Positions 23,985-31,060 of a stretch of 64,000 bases of DNA are shown here, one piece after another. Position 1 is the stretch's first letter; each line of letters opens with the position of its first letter. The notes under the pieces are model-generated. The model saw only the letters and a program-made list of their open reading frames with translations. It did not search any database and was not told the DNA's origin. This stretch comes from Parafrankia sp. EUN1f. GTDB taxonomy: Bacteria; Actinomycetota; Actinomycetes; Frankiales; Frankiaceae. The stretch is taken from the NCBI RefSeq assembly GCF_000177675.1, contig NZ_ADGX01000010.1, positions 35,126 through 99,125 on the forward strand, read 5' to 3'. The translations under genes were made by a program, and so were the position numbers.

Positions 23985-25646
23985 ATGTCCAGGATCAACG
24001 GCGACCGGCGGTTGCCGCGTATTCCGTCCCGGCCGGATCGGGTGCGGGTACCGCTGTGGATGCTGCTCGTGGCGGTGGCCGGTAAGGGGCTGGTGCTCGG
24101 GGTGCGCTGGTGCTGGCGGCACCGGGTCGCTGTGCCCCTGGTGCTGGTGCTCGCGGTGTTCACCCACCGGGCCGGGCCGCTGCGCCTGGTGGCGCTGCTC
24201 GCCGCGCTGACCCTGGTCGCGGTGGGCTGGTCGCAGGTGCACCCGCGGTCGTTCGGCTGGCTGTCGCGGCGGGTCCGGGCCCGGGTCCGGTTGGCGTTCG
24301 TGTACCGGCGGCGGTGGGTGCCGGCGATGGTGCACACCAGTCTGGCCATCCGCATGCCGGCCTCGAACGGCGACCAGGTGACGTTCGACGAGTACTTCCC
24401 ACGGATCCGTTCAATCCGTTCCACCCGGGCGGTGGACACGCTGCGGGTGGAACTCCTTCCCGGGCAGACCCCGGAGCAGTGGGCGGATCAGGCCGAAGCA
24501 CTACGGCACGTGTTCCGGGCCCGGCGCTGCCAGGTGCAGGCGGAGGAGCACCGGTACATCCGGGTGCACTTCCACTACCGCGACACCCTGACCGGCCAGA
24601 TCCGACCGATCCGCCTCGACAACCCCGGCCCGGTCATCGACCACGAAACCGGTGACCAGACCGGCGGCGACCCCTCCAACGGCGGCCCTGCGGCGGCCTC
24701 GATCGTCGCGGGCCTCTCGGCGATTCCGATCGGCCGCTGTGAGGACGGATCTCCCTGGACCCTGCCGGTCCGGGGGACTCATCTGCTCGTCGCGGGTGCC
24801 ACCGGGGCGGGGAAGGGGTCGGTGCTGTGGTCGATCATCCGCGGTCTCGGTCCGGCGGTACGGGCGGGGCTGGCCGAGCTGTGGGTGTGTGACCCGAAAG
24901 GCGGTATGGAGCTGGCGTTCGGGGAACCGCTGTTCACCCGCTTCGCGACCCGCACGGAGGAGATCGCGGATCTCCTCGACGACGCCGTGGCGGTCATGCA
25001 GAAACGGACGGGCCGGCTGCGGGGCCGGACCCGGCTGCACACCCCCACGACCGGTGAGCCGCTGATCGTCCTCGTCGTTGATGAGATCGCGTCGCTGACG
25101 GCGTATGTGACCGACCGGGACGTCAAGAAGCGGATCGGGGCAGCGCTGCCGCTGCTGCTGTCCCAGGGACGCGCCCCGGGCGTGGTGGTCCTGGCGGCGG
25201 TGCAGGACCCGCGTAAGGAGGTGCTGCCGTTCCGGGACCTGTTCCCGGTCCGGGTCGCACTGCGGATGACCGAACCGGAACAAGCTGACCTCGTGCTCGG
25301 CTCGGGCGCCCGGGACCGCGGCGCGCGGGCGGATGAGATCCCGGTGTCCCTTCCCGGGGTGGGCTACGTGTTGGCGGAAGGTCAGCCGGAACCGGTCCGG
25401 GTCCGCGCGTCGTTCATCGACGACACGGAGATCAGCCGCACCGTGCTGGCCTACCGGCCGACCCCGGCCCTCGGCGCGGGTTGGACACCCGACCTGAGCG
25501 CCTACCTTGACGACCTTCCCGTGGTCGACCTTCCCGGCGTCGCCGGCGACAGCGGCTCCGCGGGGTGGACGCCGGACCTCCGGGAGTTCCCGGGGCCCGA
25601 CGGCCCGGAAACGAACGGGTTTCCCGGCTGGGGGGAGGTTGCTTGA
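23985..25646 (+). CDS. FtsK/SpoIIIE-type DNA translocase (TraSA-like)
   Basis: 553 residues from ATG 23985; a GTG at 23973 is an alternative. Two N-terminal hydrophobic segments (LLVAVAGKGLVLGV; AVPLVLVLAVFTH and LRLVALLAALTLVAVGW) anchor it. The motor has Walker A GATGAGKGS (about residue 270) and Walker B VLVVDEIASL (about 363), with RAPGVVVLAAVQDPRKE later. In AICEs such proteins transfer double-stranded DNA between mycelia and are the only conjugation motor. Its TGA overlaps the TTG of repSA. Confidence 0.93.
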   Translation: MSRINGDRRLPRIPSRPDRVRVPLWMLLVAVAGKGLVLGVRWCWRHRVAVPLVLVLAVFTHRAGPLRLVALLAALTLVAVGWSQVHPRSFGWLSRRVRARVRLAFVYRRRWVPAMVHTSLAIRMPASNGDQVTFDEYFPRIRSIRSTRAVDTLRVELLPGQTPEQWADQAEALRHVFRARRCQVQAEEHRYIRVHFHYRDTLTGQIRPIRLDNPGPVIDHETGDQTGGDPSNGGPAAASIVAGLSAIPIGRCEDGSPWTLPVRGTHLLVAGATGAGKGSVLWSIIRGLGPAVRAGLAELWVCDPKGGMELAFGEPLFTRFATRTEEIADLLDDAVAVMQKRTGRLRGRTRLHTPTTGEPLIVLVVDEIASLTAYVTDRDVKKRIGAALPLLLSQGRAPGVVVLAAVQDPRKEVLPFRDLFPVRVALRMTEPEQADLVLGSGARDRGARADEIPVSLPGVGYVLAEGQPEPVRVRASFIDDTEISRTVLAYRPTPALGAGWTPDLSAYLDDLPVVDLPGVAGDSGSAGWTPDLREFPGPDGPETNGFPGWGEVA

Positions 25647-27397
25647 CCAACCCCACGACCCCCGACGCACCTTCGTCCCCTCACCGTCCCGACGCGGCTC
25701 CTTCCCCTGGCTGTGACGACCGTGACGATCGACCTGCCCGGCCCGGCTCCCGGGAAGCACGGATGCGCATGCCGCTGGCCCGGCAGGTCGTGGAAGCGGT
25801 CGCCATGGAGAACGGCGTGTGCGTGCGGCCGATGGCGATGCGGCGGACGAACCTCGACACCGGCGAGACGGAGATCGTGCCGGTGCCCTGCGGGGCGACG
25901 CTGGCCAGCAAGTGCCCGACCTGTGCGGAGCGGGCGCGGCGGCTGCGGATGGCGCAGTGCAAGGCAGGCTGGCACCTGGAAGACGAACCGGTACCGGACC
26001 CGGACCCGCCGTCGGAGGACGCGAAGGTCCTTGCCGGCTTCCGGGCGGACCTCGAAGCACTGCGGCGGGACGCGGAACGGGACAGCGACCCGGCCGGCGT
26101 GGCCGAACTCGACGAACTTATCGGCCAGGTCGACGACGAACTCAACGCCCTGGGCGTGCGCGGCAAGGCTGCCCCGGACAACCGGGACCGGCCTCGCCGT
26201 GCCCGCTCGACCCGGCGACGCCAGGACGCCCCCGACCTGCCCCGGCTCCCGGTGGACAAGCGGACGATCGGCCGGACCTACGAAGCCCCGGACGGCACGA
26301 CCTGGCGGCCGTCCATGTTCCTGACGCTCACCTGCGACACCTACGGGCGGGTACGCAGCGACGGCACGCCAGTGGATCCGGGCTCGTACGACTACCGGCG
26401 GGCGGCCCGCGACGCGATCCACTTCCCGAAGCTCATCGACCGGTTCTGGCAGAACCTGCGACGGTGCGTCGGGTGGGATGTGCAGTACTTCGCCGCGCTC
26501 GAACCGCAACGGCGGCTTGCTCCCCACCTGCACGCGGCGATCCGGGGCACGGTCCCGCGGATGGTGCTTCGCCAGGTGGCGGCGGCGACGTACCACCAGG
26601 TGTGGTGGCCACCGTGCGACCGACCGATCTATCCGGATACGGCGTTGCCGGCCTGGGACACGGACAGCGGGGCCTACCTCGACCCGACCACCGGAGAGGC
26701 GCTGCCCACCTGGGATGAGGCACTCGACGCGATCGGCGAGGAGGACGAACCCGCGCACGTCGCCCGGTTCGGCCCGCAACTACGCGTGGACGGCGTCACC
26801 GCGAACTCGGCCCATACCGGCCGGATGATCGGCTACCTGACGAAGTACCTGACCAAAAGCCTCGACACCTGCCACGACACCGACAGCGACGCCCACCGAC
26901 GCCACGTCGAACGGCTCGCGGACGCGCTGCGGCACGAACCGTGCTCGCCTGGCTGCGCGAACTGGCTGCGCTACGGCGTCCAGCCACGCAACCCGAAACC
27001 CGGCCTCGTCCCGGGCCGCTGTCGGGGGAAGGCACACCGGCGGGAGACGCTCGGGTTCGGCGGCCGGCGGGTGCTCGTCTCGCGTCGCTGGTCCGGCAAG
27101 ACGCTGGCCGACCATCGGGCCGACCGGATCGCCTGGGTCCGCCAGCAACTCGAAGCACTCGGCCACACCGCCACCGGTACCGGCCCGGCGGCTGCGCCTG
27201 GTCCTGGGGCGGACTCGTCCCGGACGGTCTGCACCCTGCTGCGACCCGGTGACCCGGCCGCACCTCGACGGGAACACCTGCTCCTGCAAGCCGTCGCGCA
27301 ACGCCGAGCCTGGCGGGCCCAACTCGACACGGCGAACGCTGCGGCACCCGGCCGGCATCCGGCAACCGGACCACCGGGCGCGCCCATCGCTGCCTGA
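25643..27397 (+). CDS. repSA: RepSA-type replication initiator
   Basis: 584 residues from TTG 25643, which overlaps the preceding stop (TTGA) and follows GGGGGAGG. The N-terminus has a CPTC/CGAT cysteine pair, then FLTLTCDTYGRV and, about residue 293, the metal-binding HxH motif in PHLHAAIRG, with the catalytic-type YLTKYLTK segment near residue 398. This is the rolling-circle RepSA family of pSAM2 and other Streptomyces and Frankia AICEs. A GC-rich insert (EEDEPAHVARFGPQL) precedes the tyrosine region. The origin is probably within or just after the gene. Confidence 0.92.
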   Translation: MTNPTTPDAPSSPHRPDAAPSPGCDDRDDRPARPGSREARMRMPLARQVVEAVAMENGVCVRPMAMRRTNLDTGETEIVPVPCGATLASKCPTCAERARRLRMAQCKAGWHLEDEPVPDPDPPSEDAKVLAGFRADLEALRRDAERDSDPAGVAELDELIGQVDDELNALGVRGKAAPDNRDRPRRARSTRRRQDAPDLPRLPVDKRTIGRTYEAPDGTTWRPSMFLTLTCDTYGRVRSDGTPVDPGSYDYRRAARDAIHFPKLIDRFWQNLRRCVGWDVQYFAALEPQRRLAPHLHAAIRGTVPRMVLRQVAAATYHQVWWPPCDRPIYPDTALPAWDTDSGAYLDPTTGEALPTWDEALDAIGEEDEPAHVARFGPQLRVDGVTANSAHTGRMIGYLTKYLTKSLDTCHDTDSDAHRRHVERLADALRHEPCSPGCANWLRYGVQPRNPKPGLVPGRCRGKAHRRETLGFGGRRVLVSRRWSGKTLADHRADRIAWVRQQLEALGHTATGTGPAAAPGPGADSSRTVCTLLRPGDPAAPRREHLLLQAVAQRRAWRAQLDTANAAAPGRHPATGPPGAPIAA

Positions 27398-27428
27398 GCC
27401 CATGACCCGACTCGTCCGGAAGGTACCC

Positions 27429-27617
27429 GTGACCAAGCTTCTCCTGACCGTCGACGAAGCCGCGGAAGTGCTCGGCGTCAGCCGGGCGAAGCTGTATCAG
27501 CTCATGAAGGCGGGGGCGTTCGCGTCGGTGTCGATCGGCCGGCTGCGGCGGATCCCGGCCGATGAGCTGAGCGCCTACGTCGACCGGCTGCGGGGCGGAT
27601 CGGCGCTGGCCGCGTGA
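27429..27617 (+). CDS. xis: Excisionase (Xis), MerR/AlpA-like small HTH
   Basis: 62 residues from GTG 27429, chosen because GGAAGG is five bases upstream; an ATG at 27402 in frame lacks a site. TVDEAAEVLGVSRAKLYQLM, then SIGRLRRIPADELSAYVDRL is the standard AICE excisionase winged helix-turn-helix. It is placed 31 bases after repSA, as in pSAM2, and would work with the integrase to excise the element. Confidence 0.92.
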   Translation: MTKLLLTVDEAAEVLGVSRAKLYQLMKAGAFASVSIGRLRRIPADELSAYVDRLRGGSALAA

Positions 27618-27650
27618 TCGTCGATGGCTCCGCCGTCGTGGGCTGACCGG

Positions 27651-27845
27651 TCAGGATCTGGCCGGCGGTCGGTGCTTGCTGATCCACCGTTCGATGTCCT
27701 CGGCGAGCCAGACCTTTCCGGCCTTGATCTCGTCGAGCGGCTCCGGGAAGGACGGGTCGGTGGTGGCGATCTGGTGCACGCGGACGCGACTCACGCCGAG
27801 GCGCTCGGCGATCTCGGCCGTGCCCATGAGCTGTGTCCGTCCCAC
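27651..27845 (-). CDS. Small AlpA/Xis-like DNA-binding protein on the opposite strand
   Basis: 64 residues from GTG 27845, or 58 from ATG 27827, which has GGGACGG upstream. LMGTAEIAERLGVSRVRVHQ, then FPEPLDEIKAGKVWLAEDI is a winged helix-turn-helix of the AlpA type. It is divergent from the small protein at 27,993 across two 18-bp dyads that overlap its start. A self-regulating repressor for excision or replication is likely. Confidence 0.8.
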   Translation of the reverse strand: MGRTQLMGTAEIAERLGVSRVRVHQIATTDPSFPEPLDEIKAGKVWLAEDIERWISKHRPPARS

Positions 27846-27856
27846 GGCGGAAGAGT

Positions 27857-27914
27857 ACTTGACATGTGCTAAGTCCGGGCCGCATCATCGGACACAACTT
27901 AGCGACTGCTAAGT
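27857..27914. promoter_or_regulatory. Two 18-bp operators 40 bp apart
   Basis: ACTTGACATGTGCTAAGT (27857-27874) and ACTTAGCGACTGCTAAGT (27897-27914) share the same outer halves. The second is a perfect 7-bp inverted repeat, ACTTAGC/GCTAAGT. They sit directly upstream of the AlpA-like gene and at the head of the divergent one. Confidence 0.7.
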
Positions 27915-27992
27915 GAAGGCGGTCCCGGCGGGTGCTGCGAACACCCAACCGGGACCTTGATCCCAATCCTGCGTACACAGGAGTTGAGACCC

Positions 27993-28295
27993 ATGCCCAT
28001 TTTCTCGTCCGACGGTTTCGGCGCGTGGCGGACCCCCGGTGACGGCGAGTCCCCGCTGATCGCGGCCCGCACCCTCGACACCGGCACGCATGAGCTGACG
28101 ATCCGTCCCGGCGCCGATGTCGGCGACCTGATGGCGATCCTCAGCACGCTGCCGTCCGATGCGTTCTTCACCGAGCACTTCGGCGACGTCGACGCGGTGC
28201 TCATCTTCCGGCAGGTACCCGGAGAGGACGCACCGGCCTGGCGGACGGTGAAGTTGTCCGGCGGCCCGGGAGCAGTCAGCATCACCCGCGCGTAG
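27993..28295 (+). CDS. AICE small protein with FGDVD motif (paralog 2)
   Basis: 100 residues from ATG 27993 with CAGGAG nine bases upstream. LMAILSTLPSDAFFTEHFGD then VDAVLIFRQVPGEDAPAW aligns with the 21,920 protein. The N-terminus GFGAWRTPGDG and HELTIRPGADV are its own. Function is unknown; duplication within one element suggests a role in element maintenance. It follows the two operators, so it is probably repressed by the AlpA-like protein. Confidence 0.65.
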   Translation: MPIFSSDGFGAWRTPGDGESPLIAARTLDTGTHELTIRPGADVGDLMAILSTLPSDAFFTEHFGDVDAVLIFRQVPGEDAPAWRTVKLSGGPGAVSITRA

Positions 28296-28330
28296 CGGCA
28301 GCCACACCTGCCCTACCCCCATTTTTCTTT

Positions 28331-28463
28331 CGTTCTCTGGGGGCATCTGAAGCTGTCGAGGTGTCGGACGTGTCCAGGGTCGGCCGCAGGCCGATCGCGT
28401 AGCGACGCGAAGCGCCCTGGACGCGGCCGGCGCCTCGGCAGACCATCCCCAGGCCAGAGAACG
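28331..28463 (+). ncRNA. Highly structured element: candidate RNA or single-strand origin
   Basis: Outer stem CGTTCTCTGG (28331-28340) with CCAGAGAACG (28454-28463). Inside, 28353-28379 pairs with 28415-28441 over 27 bp with one A/G mismatch and a few G-U pairs. The helix is capped by two perfect hairpins: TCGGCC-GCA-GGCCGA (28380-28394) and TCGCGT-AGCG-ACGCGA (28395-28410). It lies in the 250-base non-coding gap between 28295 and 28546 and has a T-rich 5' flank. It could be an untranslated RNA or the folded single-strand origin of the rolling-circle element. Strand is not determined. Confidence 0.65.
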
Positions 28464-28545
28464 GAAACCCCACCGCACCGGGCGACATCACCCGCGGCCC
28501 GGGTTCCTCTTCCCGTTCTTTTCTCGGCAAGGAGCTGTCTTCGTC

Positions 28546-28755
28546 ATGCCCATCGACCAGGAAGGACACCCGACGATGAGCCTGCAACAGGCTCTCCGGG
28601 AGCACATCGAACGCGCGAAACGCGGCGAAGGACGCCGCTACCCACAGACTGTTGGTGAGGACAAGTTCGCCTGCGACATGGGCGAGAGCCGCTACGGCTG
28701 CGCCTGGTGCGACAACATCACCTGGCCCGACGGCAACCCGCTGGACGTCGCCTGA
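28546..28755 (+). CDS. Small CxxC protein upstream of integrase
   Basis: 69 residues. ATG 28546 or the in-frame ATG at 28576 (MSLQQALREHIERAKRGEGR). The C-terminal half holds FACDMGESRYGCAWCDNITW, with CxxC spacing like a small zinc ribbon. Its TGA overlaps the integrase ATG (TGATG), so the two are coupled. Known AICEs often carry a small ORF here, but I could not assign a family. Confidence 0.7.
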   Translation: MPIDQEGHPTMSLQQALREHIERAKRGEGRRYPQTVGEDKFACDMGESRYGCAWCDNITWPDGNPLDVA

Positions 28756-30185
28756 TGGCCGCGGGGGACCGGTCGGGCAAGGGCCGGCGCGGGAACAACG
28801 AGGGCTCGATCTACCGGTACCGCAACGGCTGGGCAGGCCAGGTGAGCCTCCCGGACGGGCGGCGTCCGACGTTCTACGGCCCGACCCGTGAGCCGGTCCG
28901 GGAGAAGATGACGGCAGCGCTGCGGGCTGCGCAGGACGGAACCCCGGTCGTCACGACTCAGATCACGGTCGGCGAGTACCTCGACCAGTGGGTCACGGTG
29001 GTCCTCCCGGCCCGGGTCGTCGCGGGGACGCTCGCGGAATCCACGATGGAGTCCTACGCGCTGCTCGTCCGTCTGCACATCGTCCCGGTACTCGGGCGCC
29101 ACAAGCTGCGGGACCTCTCGACCGCCCACGTGCGGAAGTGGATGACGGCGAAGCTGACCGAACCGTCCGCGGCCGGCGTCGCTGCGCGCAAAGCCCGGGA
29201 AGAAGCGCGGGCGGCGAAGGAACGCCAGAAGGCCGAAGAGGCGGCGGAGCGCGCGGAGGACGGTCAGCCGAAGCGTCCTCGGAGGACCTCGGCGAGCAAG
29301 CTGGCGTCGGCTCCGGCGGCGGCCGATCCGAAGCCGATCAAACCGCTGTCGGCGCGGTCCGTCCGCTACCTGCATGCGATCCTGCGGACGGCACTCGCGG
29401 ACGCGATGCGCGAGGAACTGGTCTCGCGGAACGTGGCCGAACTCGTCCAGCCGCCGAAGTCGGTGAAGGGCGCGGCCCGGTCGCTGTCGGACGAGGAGGC
29501 GCGGAAGGCGGTCGCGGTGGCGCTCGTCGACCGCAACGCGGCGCTGTGGCTGGTGATCCTCGCACTCGGCCTGCGCAAGGGTGAGGCGCTCGCGTTGCGA
29601 TGGGACGTCGTCGACCTGGACGCGGGTACGGTCGCCATCGTCCGCAAGCAACGGCGGCGACGCTCGCATATCGACCCGGAGACCGGTGTTCAGCGCTGGG
29701 AACTCGTCGAAGACGACGAACTGAAGACCGCAGGCTCACGGGCGCGGCTGGCGCTGCCCACGATGGTCGTGACCGTCCTCCGCGAGCATCGGCGACGTCA
29801 GGAAAAGGCCAGGGCGGAAGCGTGCGAATGGGCCGATCCGGGGCTGGTGTTCACCTCGGCGACCGGCAACCGGATCGACCCGCGAAACGTGAACCGCTGG
29901 TGGGACAAGGTGTGTGAGCGGGCGGAAATCCCGCACACCCGCGTTCACGACCTGCGCCACACGGCGGCGTCGCTGCTGTTCTCCGCCGGCGTCGACCTGA
30001 ACGAGATCCGGGCCCTGCTGCGGCACACCAGGCTGGCCACCACGGCGGACATCTACGTGGACATCCTGGACGAGGTGCGCCGCTCGACCGCCCGGAGCAT
30101 GGACGACATCCTCACCAGGCTGCACCGGCCGTCAACTACGGACAGTGACGAAAACGGCGAGAGTGATCAAGCCGTGAAAACGTGA
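28755..30185 (+). CDS. int: Tyrosine site-specific integrase
   Basis: 476 residues from ATG 28755. An N-terminal arm-binding domain (NEGSIYRYRNGWAGQVSLPD) precedes a SAM-like core-binding domain that carries an unusual 60-residue charged, Lys/Ala/Glu-rich insertion (about 140-195). The catalytic domain has the Arg in LGLRKGEALALRW, HDLRHTAASL with the H-x-x-R, LLRHTRLATTADIYVDIL with the nucleophile Tyr near residue 433. It ends 105 bases from the tRNA 3' end, as expected for an AICE integrase. All catalytic residues are present. Confidence 0.97.
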   Translation: MAAGDRSGKGRRGNNEGSIYRYRNGWAGQVSLPDGRRPTFYGPTREPVREKMTAALRAAQDGTPVVTTQITVGEYLDQWVTVVLPARVVAGTLAESTMESYALLVRLHIVPVLGRHKLRDLSTAHVRKWMTAKLTEPSAAGVAARKAREEARAAKERQKAEEAAERAEDGQPKRPRRTSASKLASAPAAADPKPIKPLSARSVRYLHAILRTALADAMREELVSRNVAELVQPPKSVKGAARSLSDEEARKAVAVALVDRNAALWLVILALGLRKGEALALRWDVVDLDAGTVAIVRKQRRRRSHIDPETGVQRWELVEDDELKTAGSRARLALPTMVVTVLREHRRRQEKARAEACEWADPGLVFTSATGNRIDPRNVNRWWDKVCERAEIPHTRVHDLRHTAASLLFSAGVDLNEIRALLRHTRLATTADIYVDILDEVRRSTARSMDDILTRLHRPSTTDSDENGESDQAVKT

Positions 30186-30193
30186 TCGTTTCC

Positions 30194-30216
30194 AACTGCA
30201 GTACGAACTGCAGTAC
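30194..30216. promoter_or_regulatory. Right att-arm direct repeat
   Basis: AACTGCAGTAC at 30194-30204 and again at 30206-30216, between the integrase stop and the core. The left arm has the matching pair. Likely integrase or Xis arm sites. Confidence 0.55.
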
Positions 30217-30232
30217 TTGACCCTGGAAGCGG

Positions 30233-30271
30233 CAGAGCCCCGCGGCCTTGGATGGGGGCTGCGGGGCTCTG
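30233..30271. terminator. Hairpin between integrase and tRNA
   Basis: CAGAGCCCCGCGGCC with GGCTGCGGGGCTCTG, one mismatched pair. It separates the convergent integrase and tRNA genes. Confidence 0.75.
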
Positions 30272-30289
30272 GCCTGTCTCAACCGTGCG

Positions 30290-30362
30290 TGCGCTCGGAG
30301 GGACTCGAACCCCCAACCTTTTGATCCGTAGTCAAATGCTCTATCCGTTGAGCTACGAGCGC
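30290..30362 (-). tRNA. tRNA-Arg (anticodon ACG)
   Basis: 73 bases fold to a complete cloverleaf: acceptor GCGCTCG/CGAGCGC, D arm GCTC/GAGC, anticodon stem TTTGA/TCAAA with loop CTACGGA, T arm GGGGG/CCCTC with TTCGAGT. No CCA is encoded. The 3' 42 bases are the att core supplied by the element, so tRNA function is restored after integration. Confidence 0.97.
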
Positions 30363-30455
30363 CTGCCGATCACTCTCGCGTTCGGCTTCGCCAGCTTACA
30401 GCACGCGGAGCGGGTGCTACGAACCGCGGCCGCCTGATCCTTGGTGTTCTGGCAT

Positions 30456-31010
30456 TCATGATCGTCGGATGGGCTCTCGGTGGGGGCGTGTCGATGTCGG
30501 GGTCGGGAGTTGGTGCAGTTCGACGTCGGTCAGGGTGCTGGCCGCGATGGTCGCGGTCAGGTAGGTGGGGTGGGGCTGGCGGCGGCGGTCCGTGGGCGAG
30601 CCGGGGTTCAGCAGCCGCAGGGGGTGTGCGCCGTCGGGGCGTGGCGTCGTGGTGTCCCAGGGGATGTGGGAGTGACCGAAGACGAGCACGTCGGCGTCGG
30701 GGTAGGCGGCGACCAGGCGGCGTTCGCGGCCGGTGGCCGGGCCGGTCTCGTGGACGACGACGAACCGCAGTCCGTCCAGGGTGATCCTGGCGACTTCGGG
30801 TACCTGGGCGCGGATGTCGGGTCCGTCGTTGTTGCCCCAGCAGGCGACGAGCCGTCGGGAGCGGGCGGTGAGCTGGTGCAGCAGGTCGGCGCCGACCCAG
30901 TCGCCGGCGTGGATCACGACATCGGCCTCGTCGACGGCGGACCAGACCTGCGCGGGCAGGTCACGGGCCCGGGCCGGGACGTGCGTGTCAGCCAGCAGAA
31001 CGAGACGCAT
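30456..31010 (-). CDS. YfcE/MJ0936-like metallophosphoesterase
   Basis: 184 residues starting MRLVLLADTHVP. The family's metal-ligand motifs are in order: ADTHVP (D-x-H), VIHAGDW (GD), CWGNNDG (GNxD), and FGHSHIP (GHxH), with a VVHETGP segment where most members have a LxHG; the second His is thus atypical. NPGSP ends the core. Such enzymes hydrolyse phosphodiesters; the physiological substrate is not set. It stands tail-on to the tRNA. Confidence 0.88.
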   Translation of the reverse strand: MRLVLLADTHVPARARDLPAQVWSAVDEADVVIHAGDWVGADLLHQLTARSRRLVACWGNNDGPDIRAQVPEVARITLDGLRFVVVHETGPATGRERRLVAAYPDADVLVFGHSHIPWDTTTPRPDGAHPLRLLNPGSPTDRRRQPHPTYLTATIAASTLTDVELHQLPTPTSTRPHREPIRRS

Positions 31011-31060
31011 TCAGCCAGTGTTCGCGATTGCGCGGGTCTTCGCGATGTCGGCCGGGGGCG

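Larger units (their letters stand above)
15721..30331. mobile_element. AICE (pSAM2-type integrative and conjugative element), 14,611 bp
   Basis: The element lies between the 42-bp cores at 15679-15720 and 30290-30331. It carries the hallmark AICE set in the usual order: Pra-like activator, FtsK/TraSA translocase, RepSA initiator, Xis, and tyrosine integrase abutting the att site. Cargo fills the left half: a NACHT NTPase and an XRE/peptidase/cyclotransferase operon. All core genes are intact, so the element may still excise and transfer. The cargo at 16.0-18.9 kb is clearly AT-richer than the rest. Confidence 0.92.

Noticed and set aside
28692..29669. A 325-residue minus-strand open frame
   Set aside because: Antisense shadow of the integrase; no domain, and codon pattern fits the opposite strand.
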